Assembly: GCA_016710065.1 (NCBI GenBank)
Contig: JADJLP010000014.1
Span: 1 to 64,000 of the forward strand
Direction of reading: 5' to 3'
DNA: 64,000 bases
Source of the DNA: Candidatus Ideonella esbjergensis
Lineage (GTDB): Bacteria > Pseudomonadota > Gammaproteobacteria > Burkholderiales > Burkholderiaceae_C
Positions within the stretch are counted from its first letter, which is position 1. The number at the start of each line of letters is the position of its first letter. The notes under the pieces were generated by a model. The model ran no database searches. It saw nothing but the letters and a program-made list of their open reading frames with translations, and had not been told where the DNA came from. Both the position numbers and the translations under genes were made by a program. Shown here one piece after another: positions 54,238 to 62,458 of this stretch.

Positions 54238-55920
54238 ATGCGTGTAGTTAGGAGAAGCGGCGGCCTGAGTGTTCGAGCTGTAGCAGGGACATATGTGGTC
54301 ATGCTCGGAATCGATCTGGCAGAAGCAGAGTGCGAGGGCTTGCTTGGCTTCACAATTCATCGCACGGACCACACAGCGGGAGAGGCGGGCTACCTCACTG
54401 GGATGAAGGCCTTCGCCGAGACGGATCCAGGCTTCCCTCCCGGGGCGGTCTACTCGACGGACCAGCATCCGATCCAAAGCTTTCAGTGGGCCGACTATTC
54501 GGCAAAGCCAGAACACAAATACACGTATCGCGTGCTCGCGCGTGGAGGTACTCCTATCGGGCTTGAGACGCTTGCCGAAGTGTCCGTCCCAATCACCACG
54601 GAGAGCCCAACCACGGGCCTCCAGGACGTATTCTTCAATCGAGGGGTAGCAGCGTCTCAAGAATACGTCAGGCGGTTTGGAGACCGAACCCCGGACAAAG
54701 TGGGGCCCATCCCCACGGACTACCTAAAGAACCCGGCGTTCGCATGGCTCTCTCGCGGACTGTACGAAGCGCTCGTCGACCTTGTTGAGAGCGCACAGCC
54801 AGGGACCGATTCTCTGCGTGTGGCAGCATACGAGTTTGCCTTCCGGCCATTTCTTCAGGTGCTAAAGACAGCGGTCGATCGCGGCGTCGACATCCAGATT
54901 GTTTATGACGGTCGCGAGGACAACAAAGGTCTGCCTGGTCGACGCAATCGCGCTGCGGTGCAAGAGGTTGGTCTAGAAGACGTCTGTACGGAGCGAACGC
55001 AGCCAGTTTCAGCCATCTCCCACAACAAGTTCATCATCCTCCTGCGCAATGGCGCAGCCGAGGCTGTATGGACTGGGGGGACAAACTTCTCGGAAGGCGG
55101 AATCTTTGGTCACTCGAACGTTGCTCACTTCGTCGAAGACCCGGACGTCGCAGACCAGTTTCTGCAGTACTGGAACGCGCTGAACGACGATCCGGACGAT
55201 GCGACGCTGACCAGTCTGGTCGAGTCCATCTCTCCGCTGCCCAAGACCAAGAAGCCACCCAAGGGGACTACAGTCGTTTTCAGTCCTCGCGCCGATCTCT
55301 CTGCCTTAGACCTTTACGCGGCATATGCGAAGACTGCGACGCAGGGACTAATGATGACGTTTGCGTTCGGCATGAATGATGCGTTCAAGTCCGTCTATCG
55401 AACGTCCGAAGCACCCTTTCGACTCGCCCTCCTCGAGGCCAAAACTCGCCCGATGAAGCCAGGACCGGCGCGCGATGCCGAGGAGAAGGCCATCCAGGAC
55501 CTGCGCAACATGAAGGAAAACGTCTTTGCCGTGGGCAGCATGATCAGCACCAACAAGATCGACGGCTGGGTGAAGGAACGACTGTCTGGCCTGAACTCGA
55601 ACGTTCGCTATGTTCACAACAAGTTCATGCTGATCGATCCACTTGGGAACGACCCCATAGTCATCGCTGGCTCTGCCAACTTCAGCGTGGCATCGACGAA
55701 GGACAATGATGAGAACATGTTGATCGTGCGCGGCGATACGCGTGTGGCCGACATTTACCTCGGAGAGTTCATGCGACTTTGGAGTCATCATTCCTTCCGC
55801 GAGTCCCTGCAATGGCGCAGTCCGAACGATCGACCGAAGCCTTTGCGAACTGACGAGTGGTGGCGCGATGCCTTCGGTGACACTGAACAGTCTGTGCGGC
55901 GAGTCTTCTTTGCGCCGTGA
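54238..55920 (+). CDS. Phospholipase D-family (HKD) protein
   Basis: A 560-residue protein with two PLD half-sites. The second is canonical: HNKFMLID with downstream GSANFS. The first is HNKFIILL with GGTNFS; the Asp of HxKx4D is replaced by Leu, while His and Lys are kept. Residues 1-130 form an N-terminal beta region (fibronectin/Ig-like, YTYRVLARGGTPIG). PLD-family proteins cleave phosphodiesters in lipids or nucleic acids; without a signal peptide, this one may be a nuclease. The gene is convergent with the IS66-interrupted PhoD-like gene, close to other mobile DNA. Confidence 0.82.
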   Translation: MRVVRRSGGLSVRAVAGTYVVMLGIDLAEAECEGLLGFTIHRTDHTAGEAGYLTGMKAFAETDPGFPPGAVYSTDQHPIQSFQWADYSAKPEHKYTYRVLARGGTPIGLETLAEVSVPITTESPTTGLQDVFFNRGVAASQEYVRRFGDRTPDKVGPIPTDYLKNPAFAWLSRGLYEALVDLVESAQPGTDSLRVAAYEFAFRPFLQVLKTAVDRGVDIQIVYDGREDNKGLPGRRNRAAVQEVGLEDVCTERTQPVSAISHNKFIILLRNGAAEAVWTGGTNFSEGGIFGHSNVAHFVEDPDVADQFLQYWNALNDDPDDATLTSLVESISPLPKTKKPPKGTTVVFSPRADLSALDLYAAYAKTATQGLMMTFAFGMNDAFKSVYRTSEAPFRLALLEAKTRPMKPGPARDAEEKAIQDLRNMKENVFAVGSMISTNKIDGWVKERLSGLNSNVRYVHNKFMLIDPLGNDPIVIAGSANFSVASTKDNDENMLIVRGDTRVADIYLGEFMRLWSHHSFRESLQWRSPNDRPKPLRTDEWWRDAFGDTEQSVRRVFFAP

Positions 55921-56197
55921 ACCGGCAACCGAGCCGACCTGTGACGTCGGCGTCCGGTGTCTGGGTAATTAGAGCAGGACGTCAGCCCAAAAGTCGGGAC
56001 ATACGCGGTACCTCTCGGGAGATGCGGTCCAAACGGGTTTTGCAGCATTAGCAGTCGGAGGTGACGGCACCTGGCATGCGCTCGAACGGCATCAAGGTGT
56101 CAGAGACCGTGAGGTCGATCTCCGGCCGGGACCGATGGCAACCGCTGCGATCCGGAAGTTCAGAGGTGGCGAGCGATTCTCGATGGCGACGACGTAG

Positions 56198-56252
56198 TCA
56201 CGGCAAGCGCCACCGGTCGAGCGACACTCGGAAGTCGAACCGCCAGCCCACC
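56198..56252 (-). pseudogene. Detached original C-terminus of the PhoD-like phosphatase gene
   Basis: Reading the minus strand through the left target-duplication copy, the frame of the phosphatase continues KVGWRFDFRVSLDRWRLP and stops at TGA (56198-56200). Thus the last 15 or so native codons are separated from the gene body (58979-59836) by the 2752-bp IS66 element. Confidence 0.75.
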
Positions 56253-56278
56253 GTAAGCGGCCAGCCATCCCATCTTGA
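56253..56278 (+). repeat. IS66 left terminal inverted repeat
   Basis: Begins GTAAGCGGCCAGCCATCCCA and ends TCTTGA; complements 58979-59004 at 25 of 26 positions. Preceded directly by AGCCCACC. Confidence 0.93.
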
Positions 56279-56297
56279 CGACAGGTGGCGTCGCTGG

Positions 56298-56567
56298 TCA
56301 GTCGGCGCCGTACACCTCGTCGATGACGTTGCCGTCGTCGAAGAACTTGCTGATGGCGCGGTCGAGCCGGCGTAGCAGGGCGCTCAGAGTCTCGCCCTCG
56401 CGGCGCACGAGCATGGCGATGACGTTGTGGGCATCGGTCGCGACGGCCACGCAAGAATTTCCATCCTCGGCTCCGACAGAGATCTCGCCGCCGTCCTCGA
56501 TCAGATCGTCGATGTTTCGCGACGCGGCGTTCGGCGTTTCGGGCGCATGCCAGCGGTGCGGAAGCAA
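56298..56567 (-). CDS. Small IS66-associated ORF
   Basis: About 89 residues as the frame stands. The first part (LPHRWHAPETPNAASRN) is the frameshifted tail of TnpC. The independent product probably starts near IDDLIEDGGEISVG and continues CVAVATDAHNVIAMLVRREG, LLRRLDRAISKFFDDGN. A homologous remnant exists at 48487. Function unknown; such passenger ORFs accompany some IS66 elements. Confidence 0.6.
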   Translation of the reverse strand: MLPHRWHAPETPNAASRNIDDLIEDGGEISVGAEDGNSCVAVATDAHNVIAMLVRREGETLSALLRRLDRAISKFFDDGNVIDEVYGAD

Positions 56568-58159
56568 CTCGTCGATGCGGTGGTTCGGGTGTCCGGGCAG
56601 TCGCTCCAGTACGTCCTTGAGGTAGGCCCAGGATCATGGCCATGCAGCCTGGCCGATCGCACGAGGCTCATCACCATGGCCGCGCGCTTGCCAGCGAGTT
56701 CGCTGCCGGCGAAGAGCCACGCCTTTCGTCCCATCGCCCAAGGGCGCATGAGGTTTTCGACATGGTTGTTGTCCACGCTCACTGCACCATCGCCGAGGAA
56801 GCGGCCGAGCGCCGCCCAGCGCCTGAGGCTGTAGTCCAGCGCGGCGGCGATGCCGCCTCCGTCGGGCACGCGCAAGCGCTCGAGTTTCATCCACGCGTGC
56901 AACTCGTCCCACAGTGGCTGCGCATGCTGCTGGCGATGCGCAAGGCGCCTCTCGGGCGTCATCTCGCGGGCTTCGTTCTCGACCCTGTACAGCCGCGCGA
57001 TGCGCACGATGGCCTGCGCCGCCACGGGGCCTGCATTGGCCTTGGCCAGCTCGTCGAATTTTCTGCGTGCATGCGCGAGGCATCCTGCTTCGATGCAGCC
57101 GTCGCGCCTGAGGACAACGTCGTAACCCCCGTAGTCATCGCAGGTGAGCGTTCCCGTCCATTCGGCCAGGAAGGCTGCCGGGTATTTCGAGCCTCGGCCC
57201 ACGCAGAAGTCGTAGACGACGCCGGCCGTGTCGTCGTGCTCGCCTCTGGCATATGCCCAGACGTAGGCCCTGGCCGTCTTGCCTGCGCCGGGTTCGAGCA
57301 TCCGCACCGGCGTCTCGTCGGCATGCAGCACCGCAGCGCCCAGCACGAACTTGCAGTGCGCCTCAAACAGCGGCGTGAGGCTCGCGCCGCCTGCGCCCGA
57401 CCACGCCGCCAGCGTCGAGCGCGGTGTGTGCACGCCTCGAGCGTGCGTTGACCTGCTCTTGCCGGTAGTACGGCATGTGGTCAACGAAGCGCGACACCAG
57501 CGTGTGCGCGATCAGTCCCGCCGTGGGTTGGCCTTTGTCGATGATCTGCGGCTCCACAGGCTCTTGCACAAGTTTCTGACAGCACTTGCAGGCCCACTTG
57601 CCGCGAATATGCCGGTGCACGAAGAATTCGGCCGGCACGATGTCGAGCCGCTCGCTCACGTCCTCGCCGATGCGCGTCATGGCGGCCGCAGGCGCAGGTT
57701 GTGTTCTCAGGTTCGTGGTGGTGTTCGACGCGACGCAGGTGCTCGGGCAGCCTTTGTCGGCGCGGTTTGCGCTTGGCGTGCGCCTGCGGCTTGTCGGCCG
57801 ACTCAGCGTCGCCCCTGCAGTGCCTCAAGCTGCGCGGCCAGATCGGCCTCGTCCTCGGCCAGCGTGTCCTCAAACATCTGGCGCTGCTCGGCGTTCATCG
57901 CCTCGGTGCGCGTCCCGAACTTCCACGCCTTCAGGCGTGCGAGTTCGAACGTGATGCGTTCGATCTTCGCGTCCTTGAACTTGATCTCGCGATCGCGCCT
58001 GGCGATGTACTCGTCCTTCTCTGCGATCACGGCATCCCGGGCCGAGAGTTGCTCGCTTTGCGCGGCCAATTGCGCGAGCAGCGCAGCCGCGAATTCCGTG
58101 ACGGCGCTCTTGCTCAGACCCTGGAGGTCTGCGGCTTTGAGTGCGTTCACATCGAGCAT
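56501..58159 (-). pseudogene. tnpC: IS66 transposase TnpC, several frameshifts
   Basis: Start MLDVNALKAADLQGLSKSAV at 58159 with a leucine-zipper-like coiled coil and FELARLKAWKFGTRTEAM. It then shifts to PRRQRLPEHLRRVEH (zinc-finger region), to DIVPAEFFVHRHIRGKWACK and GLIAHTLVSRFVDHMPYYRQ, and to the DDE core ADETPVRMLEPG, DDYGGYDVVLRRDG, GCLAHARRKF, DNNHVENLMRPWAMGRKAWL. At least three frameshifts (about 57850, 57670 and 57400) and another near 56630 break it. Confidence 0.88.
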
Positions 58160-58252
58160 GGGGCATTGTCTGCACCCGGCTCGAGTTCGGCCACAGGGGA
58201 TCTTCGAATTGCTCCCGCGCGCGCCTTCCCAGGCGGCGTGCGGGGCGCAAGG

Positions 58253-58586
58253 TCACACGCGGGTGATGACCTGCATGTGTTCCAGGCGCTGCCACGGCAG
58301 GCCCAGCACGAGCGCGTCGAACTGCACCCGCGTGATCGTTGGCGGCATGCCGCCATCACGTGGCCAGACGAAGCGGCCCTGGTTCAGGCGCCTGGTCGCA
58401 CACCACACGCCAAAGCCGTCATGCACCACCAGCTTCATGCGCGTGCCGCGCGCGGTTGGCGAACAGGTAGCCGTGGTGGGCCTGCGCGCTGCCAAAGACT
58501 TGCACCACACGCGCCAGCAGTCGGTCGGCGCCCGCTCGCATGTCCGTCGGCTCCACGGCCAGCCACATCGCATCAATGCGGATCAC
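58253..58586 (-). pseudogene. tnpB: IS66 accessory protein TnpB, frameshifted
   Basis: GTG 58586 overlaps the tnpA stop (GTGA). The frame reads AMWLAVEPTDMRAGADRLLA, VFGSAQAHHGYLFANRA. It then shifts near 58446 to GTRMKLVVHDGFGVWCATRR, LNQGRFVWPRDGG. The MRxG(A)DxL and KLLxxDxxGxW blocks identify IS66 Orf2. One extra base explains the break. Confidence 0.88.
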
Positions 58587-58931
58587 CGCAGCAGCTCGCG
58601 CATCCAGGTGGTCATCTCGGCACTGGCCGACAGCGGCCAGGTGATCGTCATCGATACCGCGCCGCGCCGCACCTCCACCTCAATGTGGCGATCCGCAGCG
58701 GGCGCCGCTTCGATCGCCAGCGGTACGAAGCCCGGCATCGTGACCGCCTGGCCACTGCGCTCACGCGCCGCTTTGCGCCAGCCGTGAACGATGTTGGCGT
58801 TGATGCCGTGGGCCATCGCGACCCTGGCCACCGAGGCACCAGGCGCCGCGCACTCCGTCAGGATCTGCCCCCTTCAGCGCCGGGCTGTGGTTCCGGCGGG
58901 TTCGCTTCTTGTCCGTAGTCATCGTGTCCAT
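58583..58931 (-). pseudogene. tnpA: IS66 accessory protein TnpA, frameshifted
   Basis: Start MDTMTTDKKRTRRNHSPALK at 58931. A frameshift at about 58863 follows, then ASVARVAMAHGINANIVHGW, a helix-turn-helix end (INANxxxxWR) typical of IS66 Orf1, and a C-terminal beta part ending WMRELLR. Confidence 0.85.
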
Positions 58932-58978
58932 CATGAAGTTGATCGTGGACACGATCGTTGGCCGATCAGCCGCCAGGT

Positions 58979-59004
58979 TCAAGATGGGATGACTGGCCGC
59001 TTAC
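58979..59004 (-). repeat. IS66 right terminal inverted repeat
   Basis: Plus strand begins TCAAGATGGGATGACTGGCC and ends GCTTAC, followed directly by AGCCCACC. The inner TTGA (reverse strand) provides the new stop codon of the interrupted phosphatase gene. Confidence 0.93.
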
Positions 59005-59836
59005 AGCCCACCTTTAGGCTCTTGAGTTCGACGTGAAGCTCAGTGGCGTCGAACGTGAGGATGCCGTAGTTCTTGCGTAGAGCACCGAAAACGATGCCGC
59101 GCCGGGCTACAGCCGAACTCACGATCTCGATCACGCCGCTGTCGTCGTAGGCTGCGTTTCGATGCACGTCGCCTGAGACCAGCAGTGCGCCCTTACGGTC
59201 CTTGAGCAGATTCACCATGCGCTGAAACGCGCCAGGGTATTGTTCCCAGGCCTCGTCGGCGAACGTATGCAGAGTGGTGCTCGAAGCCACGACGAGATAC
59301 GGCGCACTGCATACCGCGACCTGCTGTTCCAGCCACTGCCATTGCGTGCCACCGAGCATCGCGTCCCTGTCACCGCCTGCCGTCAGCGGGCTGGTTCGGT
59401 GGAAACGCACATCCAGCACGATCAGGTCAACCAGTCCCAGACGTTGGACTCTGTACACCTCTGACCCGGACTGCACTGGCTTGAATGCTTGCACGAACTC
59501 CTTGCGGGCCGCACGGCGCAACTCGTCGGACACATCGCCGCCATATCGGTTGTTGCCGAGAAAGTCATGGTCGTCGTAGATTGCCACAACGTCCTTTCCT
59601 CGGGCGTGCAGGTCGGCCAGTAGCGCAGCAAAGTTCGGCTCGGCAAGTTGCAGCGCGTACAGTTCCCGCAACTCGGCGGCCAGGGTGTCGGGGTTCTGGT
59701 GGTTGTCGTGTCGTAGGTAGACGTTGTCGCCCAGCAGCAGCAGGACATCCGGTTCGAGCGCCTGGATCTCTGCCCAAGCGGGCTGGGGAGATACGTCCTG
59801 GACCTTCGAACATGAAGCGATAGCCATCGTCAGCAT
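58979..59836 (-). CDS. PhoD-like metallophosphatase, C-terminus replaced by IS66
   Basis: A 285-residue protein from ATG 59836 (AGGAG six to seven bases before). The metallophosphoesterase core is visible: LLLLGDNVYLRHDN (metal Asp and Asn), AIYDDHDFLGNN, LDVRFHRTSPL, and LLVSGDVHRNAAY, the pattern of PhoD-type phosphatases/phosphodiesterases. The N-terminus MAIASCSKVQDVSPQPAW lacks a signal peptide, so it is probably cytoplasmic. The frame enters the right inverted repeat of IS66 and stops there after CKRPVIPS; the native end (WRFDFRVSLDRWRLP) is at 56198-56252. Since the lost part lies beyond the catalytic core, activity may persist. Confidence 0.85.
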   Translation of the reverse strand: MLTMAIASCSKVQDVSPQPAWAEIQALEPDVLLLLGDNVYLRHDNHQNPDTLAAELRELYALQLAEPNFAALLADLHARGKDVVAIYDDHDFLGNNRYGGDVSDELRRAARKEFVQAFKPVQSGSEVYRVQRLGLVDLIVLDVRFHRTSPLTAGGDRDAMLGGTQWQWLEQQVAVCSAPYLVVASSTTLHTFADEAWEQYPGAFQRMVNLLKDRKGALLVSGDVHRNAAYDDSGVIEIVSSAVARRGIVFGALRKNYGILTFDATELHVELKSLKVGCKRPVIPS

Positions 59837-59900
59837 GCGCAACTCCTAGGGTGATCGTTGAAGTGCCCCGGTTTCCGGGTCAAGGGGCTGATCGGGCAAC

Positions 59901-61157
59901 CTACTGTCCCGCTCGCCGTTGCACGATCGACCGCGAGCAGTCGGTTTCGCTGGAGAGATTCAGATCGGCCAGGGTTAACCAAGGCTGAACACCCTGGCCG
60001 TAGGCCTTGCCGTCGGCGCGACCCTGATCGGCCAGGCAAATCATGAAGGGCTGGCAGAAGAGGTCCTCGCTCAGCGTCCCGCTGGCCTCAGCGCACTGAG
60101 CGAGTTTCGGCTCGCATTGCTTCGCGGCCCGCGCCGCTGACGCATAGAACGTTCTAAAAAGGGGCTCCTTCTGACCCGGAGCTACCGGCGACTGAGCCAG
60201 AAGATCGCCGAGCCGTATCGAGTCCTTGAACGATTGATCCGAGAAGAGGTCTGCGCTACGCGAAGCGATTGGTATGACCCCGTTTTCGACCTTCTGGCAG
60301 CCGACATCTAGATCCCCATGCACCAACGAGAAGAGGCGCCGATCAACGCCAGGCTTCTTTGCTTCCGCAGGGGGATCTGTCACAAACAGGTGGCGCCGGG
60401 CCCCCCCATCCGTCAACATCATGTCGTCGACGAACTTTGGAGGGAAGGCGATCGGAATCGCCGACGACGCGCCGACGACGGCGCGATAGCAACGGTCGCG
60501 GGCCTCGATGGGCTGCACGGTCCGAGCCAGTTTGACCATGTCGATGCGCAGGAAGCGGCCGCTGTCCAGGTCCACGACACCCAAGTAAAGGAATCGACCG
60601 TCGGGCGCCGCTGCGACTCGGTCGATCAGGGCGCTGCTCAGATTGTCGGCGATCAGCCGCTCCTTGCCGCTGTCGTCCAGCAGAGAGTTGGCTGTCAGGA
60701 GCGCGAGTACATTGCGCTTCTTGTATATGCTCGGTCCGGAAGATGCGCGGTACCGGGCTTCAATCTCTTCGTCCATCTCGAGAAACGCATGGGTTGCCAG
60801 GATGGCGCCGGTGCTCACGCCAGTCACGACCTGAATGTCTTTGCGTGGACTGGGCTTGGCCGTTGGCCCAACGGACCCCCAGCCGGTAAGAAACCCCGCG
60901 CCATAGGCACCAAACTGGCCGCCCGCGGACAAGGCCAACACATTGAAGGACGGTCGAGGCGCGTCGAGTCCCAGAGTCTGAAGTTGCTTGCTGCGGTAGA
61001 CCCCCCACTCCGAGAACATGTCGGCAACGACGAATCTCTGCAGACCGCATTCCATTGCATCCGGTGGGGCCGTAGGGCGTACGCTGCCGCATGCGGCAAG
61101 GAGGAACGCGAGCGACGCCAAAAGCCATGCCCGGTAGGATCGATCGACACCGAGCAC
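59901..61157 (-). CDS. Patatin-like phospholipase, predicted lipoprotein
   Basis: A 418-residue protein. GTG 61157 is selected because GGGAGG lies seven bases before it and a lipoprotein signal follows at once (SYRAWLLASLAFLLAAC, acylated Cys at residue 23). The frame extends to 61217. The patatin core shows the oxyanion loop SAGGQFGAYGAG, nucleophile S115 in TGVSTGA and the catalytic Asp in TDGGARRH, giving a Ser-Asp dyad for acyl-lipid hydrolysis. Two Cys-containing segments near the C-terminus may form disulphides in the periplasm. It is 64 bases upstream of the PhoD-like gene and co-oriented. Confidence 0.85.
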   Translation of the reverse strand: MLGVDRSYRAWLLASLAFLLAACGSVRPTAPPDAMECGLQRFVVADMFSEWGVYRSKQLQTLGLDAPRPSFNVLALSAGGQFGAYGAGFLTGWGSVGPTAKPSPRKDIQVVTGVSTGAILATHAFLEMDEEIEARYRASSGPSIYKKRNVLALLTANSLLDDSGKERLIADNLSSALIDRVAAAPDGRFLYLGVVDLDSGRFLRIDMVKLARTVQPIEARDRCYRAVVGASSAIPIAFPPKFVDDMMLTDGGARRHLFVTDPPAEAKKPGVDRRLFSLVHGDLDVGCQKVENGVIPIASRSADLFSDQSFKDSIRLGDLLAQSPVAPGQKEPLFRTFYASAARAAKQCEPKLAQCAEASGTLSEDLFCQPFMICLADQGRADGKAYGQGVQPWLTLADLNLSSETDCSRSIVQRRAGQ

Positions 61158-61547
61158 GTCAAGCCCTCCCACGTTCAGACTACGGGCGATTCTTGTGGGA
61201 TCGTGTGGCAGCGTCAACCACCAATCTGTGGAGGCTTGTCAATCGTCATTTTCTGCTGCAAAGCGGTAATCGACGCGCGAACATCGTGCCGCTTGTTCCA
61301 TAGGAGTTGTCGACTTCGTTCCGACGAGAGGAACTGGGCGAACCACGCTACGCGGGCATGGCTGTCCACTGCGCTACCGCAGTGCAAGCTGGGAGCCAGC
61401 AGGATTGAATGACGCGAAAGTCAATGTCGGCTTCGCGGCCACCAATTTGGTGATGCGACTGACAGCTGAGGGTCGGGTCGTGCCGGCCGCGCGACTCGGG
61501 ACCAGTCGTCCACGAGGTGAGACCGCACTGCGGCAGCGGCAGGGTCA
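61158..61547. other. Spacer, no gene
   Basis: 390 bases containing the promoter region of the patatin gene and dispersed-repeat-like text (61440-61540). No coding evidence. Confidence 0.3.
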
Positions 61548-61960
61548 GTTGACCACCGCATTGCCGCCGCTCGCACCTGCACTGCCCTCAAGGCTGAACG
61601 TCAGCTTGGTGGCGCTCACCGTGAGTTGGCCCGCCGGCAGCCACCGGCTCCTAACGCTGCAAAGCAGGTGGCTGGGACACCTGCCAATGGGCCCCGCCAC
61701 TTTACATAACTATTGCTGTCGCTCCAGAAAAGCCTAACCGACCCGCATTGGTGCACCGTGTACTGCGTGCGGCCAGCCACGCTGAGCACCAAGCGCGACG
61801 AATTGAACAAGTTACCCACCACCTGCACAATTTCCTACTGCACAGTCCGCCGATTCACCTTGAGCACCGTGATCCCGTCGCCACGCGCATTGCGCTCCCG
61901 GTTGGTTCGGCTCGCTGCGAAGCTGCCTGTACCTATATCGCCCCTATTGCGAGGCAGAAG
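61548..61960 (-). pseudogene. Decayed gene of unknown function
   Basis: Reading the minus strand: SFAASRTNRERNARGDG, ITVLKVNRRTVQ, an in-frame TAG (61843-61845), then EIVQVVGNLFNSSRLVLSVA, QYTVHQCGSVRLFWSDSN, YVKWRGPLAG. After a frameshift near 61640 come QLTVSATKLTFSLEGSAGAS, GGNAVVN and a stop at 61548. The strand-rich composition suggests a secreted or surface protein. Only the C-terminal part survives. Confidence 0.55.
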
Positions 61961-61966
61961 TTGATG

Positions 61967-62200
61967 TCAGGCCTGCCTGAGGAGGTCAATCAAATCCATG
62001 CCCAACGCTAACGCGATGCGTTCCATGTTGTCGATGGACACGTTTCGTTCGGCGCGTTCGATAGAGCCGATGTATGTGCGGTGGAGGTCTGCCGCATCGG
62101 CCAGTGCCTCTTGCGACAAGCCCAGCGCCTGTCGGCGCCCTCGAACATTGGTGGCAAAGCGGAATCGCCCCATGAGCCTCTGAACAGATTTGCGCTGCAT
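61967..62200 (-). CDS. XRE-family regulator, controller-protein-like
   Basis: A 77-residue helix-turn-helix protein: RFATNVRGRRQALGLSQEAL, ADAADLHRTYIGSIERAERN, MERIALALGMDLIDLL. The form GLSQEALADxADLHRTYIGxIERGERN is typical of restriction-modification controller (C) proteins. It is divergent from the nuclease gene at 62430, and the intervening DNA carries a dyad as expected for its operator. The start could also be the TTG at 62221 or ATG 62176. Confidence 0.8.
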   Translation of the reverse strand: MQRKSVQRLMGRFRFATNVRGRRQALGLSQEALADAADLHRTYIGSIERAERNVSIDNMERIALALGMDLIDLLRQA

Positions 62201-62221
62201 TAGTGCGAAGCATCGATTCAA

Positions 62222-62251
62222 TGTAGACTTTGCGTCTACAGACTTTGAGTA
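62222..62251. promoter_or_regulatory. Likely operator of the controller protein
   Basis: TGTAGAC-TTTGC-GTCTACA (62222-62240) is a perfect seven-base inverted repeat. It is followed without a gap by a second, imperfect unit AGAC-TTTGA-GTAG (62240-62251). Tandem dyads with GAC/GTC arms upstream of a small XRE regulator are the usual C-protein boxes. Confidence 0.65.
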
Positions 62252-62410
62252 GCAATTGACTCATCCGAAACGTGCAATCAAGTCCGAGCGACACAACACT
62301 TATTCACGTTCTTTTGGTGCCAAGTGCCCCTTAGATAGATGGCTCCTATTGACAGTAAGCCAAGGGACCTAGGGCTTCTGTGCACACCATCGACATGCGG
62401 ACGCAAGGAG

Positions 62411-62458
62411 ATGCAGATGCAGGCGCTCAATGAAATTCGGCTTTGCAGCCTGGCCTGA
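62411..62458 (+). other. Possible leader ORF ahead of the nuclease gene
   Basis: The AAGGAG site at 62405-62410 fits ATG 62417 (spacing six) best. That frame encodes MQALNEIRLCSLA and stops at TGA 62456-62458. One base later is an in-frame ATG (62460) of the nuclease. Translation of the short frame could therefore couple to the nuclease, or the strong site could reduce its use. Confidence 0.35.

Larger units (their letters stand above)
56253..59004 (-). mobile_element. IS66-family insertion sequence, complete with inverted repeats and target duplication
   Basis: Terminal inverted repeats of 26 bases with one mismatch lie at 56253-56278 (GTAAGCGGCCAGCCATCCCA...) and 58979-59004 (...TGACTGGCCGCTTAC). 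The 8-bp AGCCCACC stands on both sides (56245-56252 and 59005-59012) as a target duplication typical of IS66. It encodes tnpA, tnpB and tnpC plus a small ORF, all minus strand. tnpA, tnpB and tnpC each show frameshifts, so transposition now would need help in trans. Confidence 0.93.
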
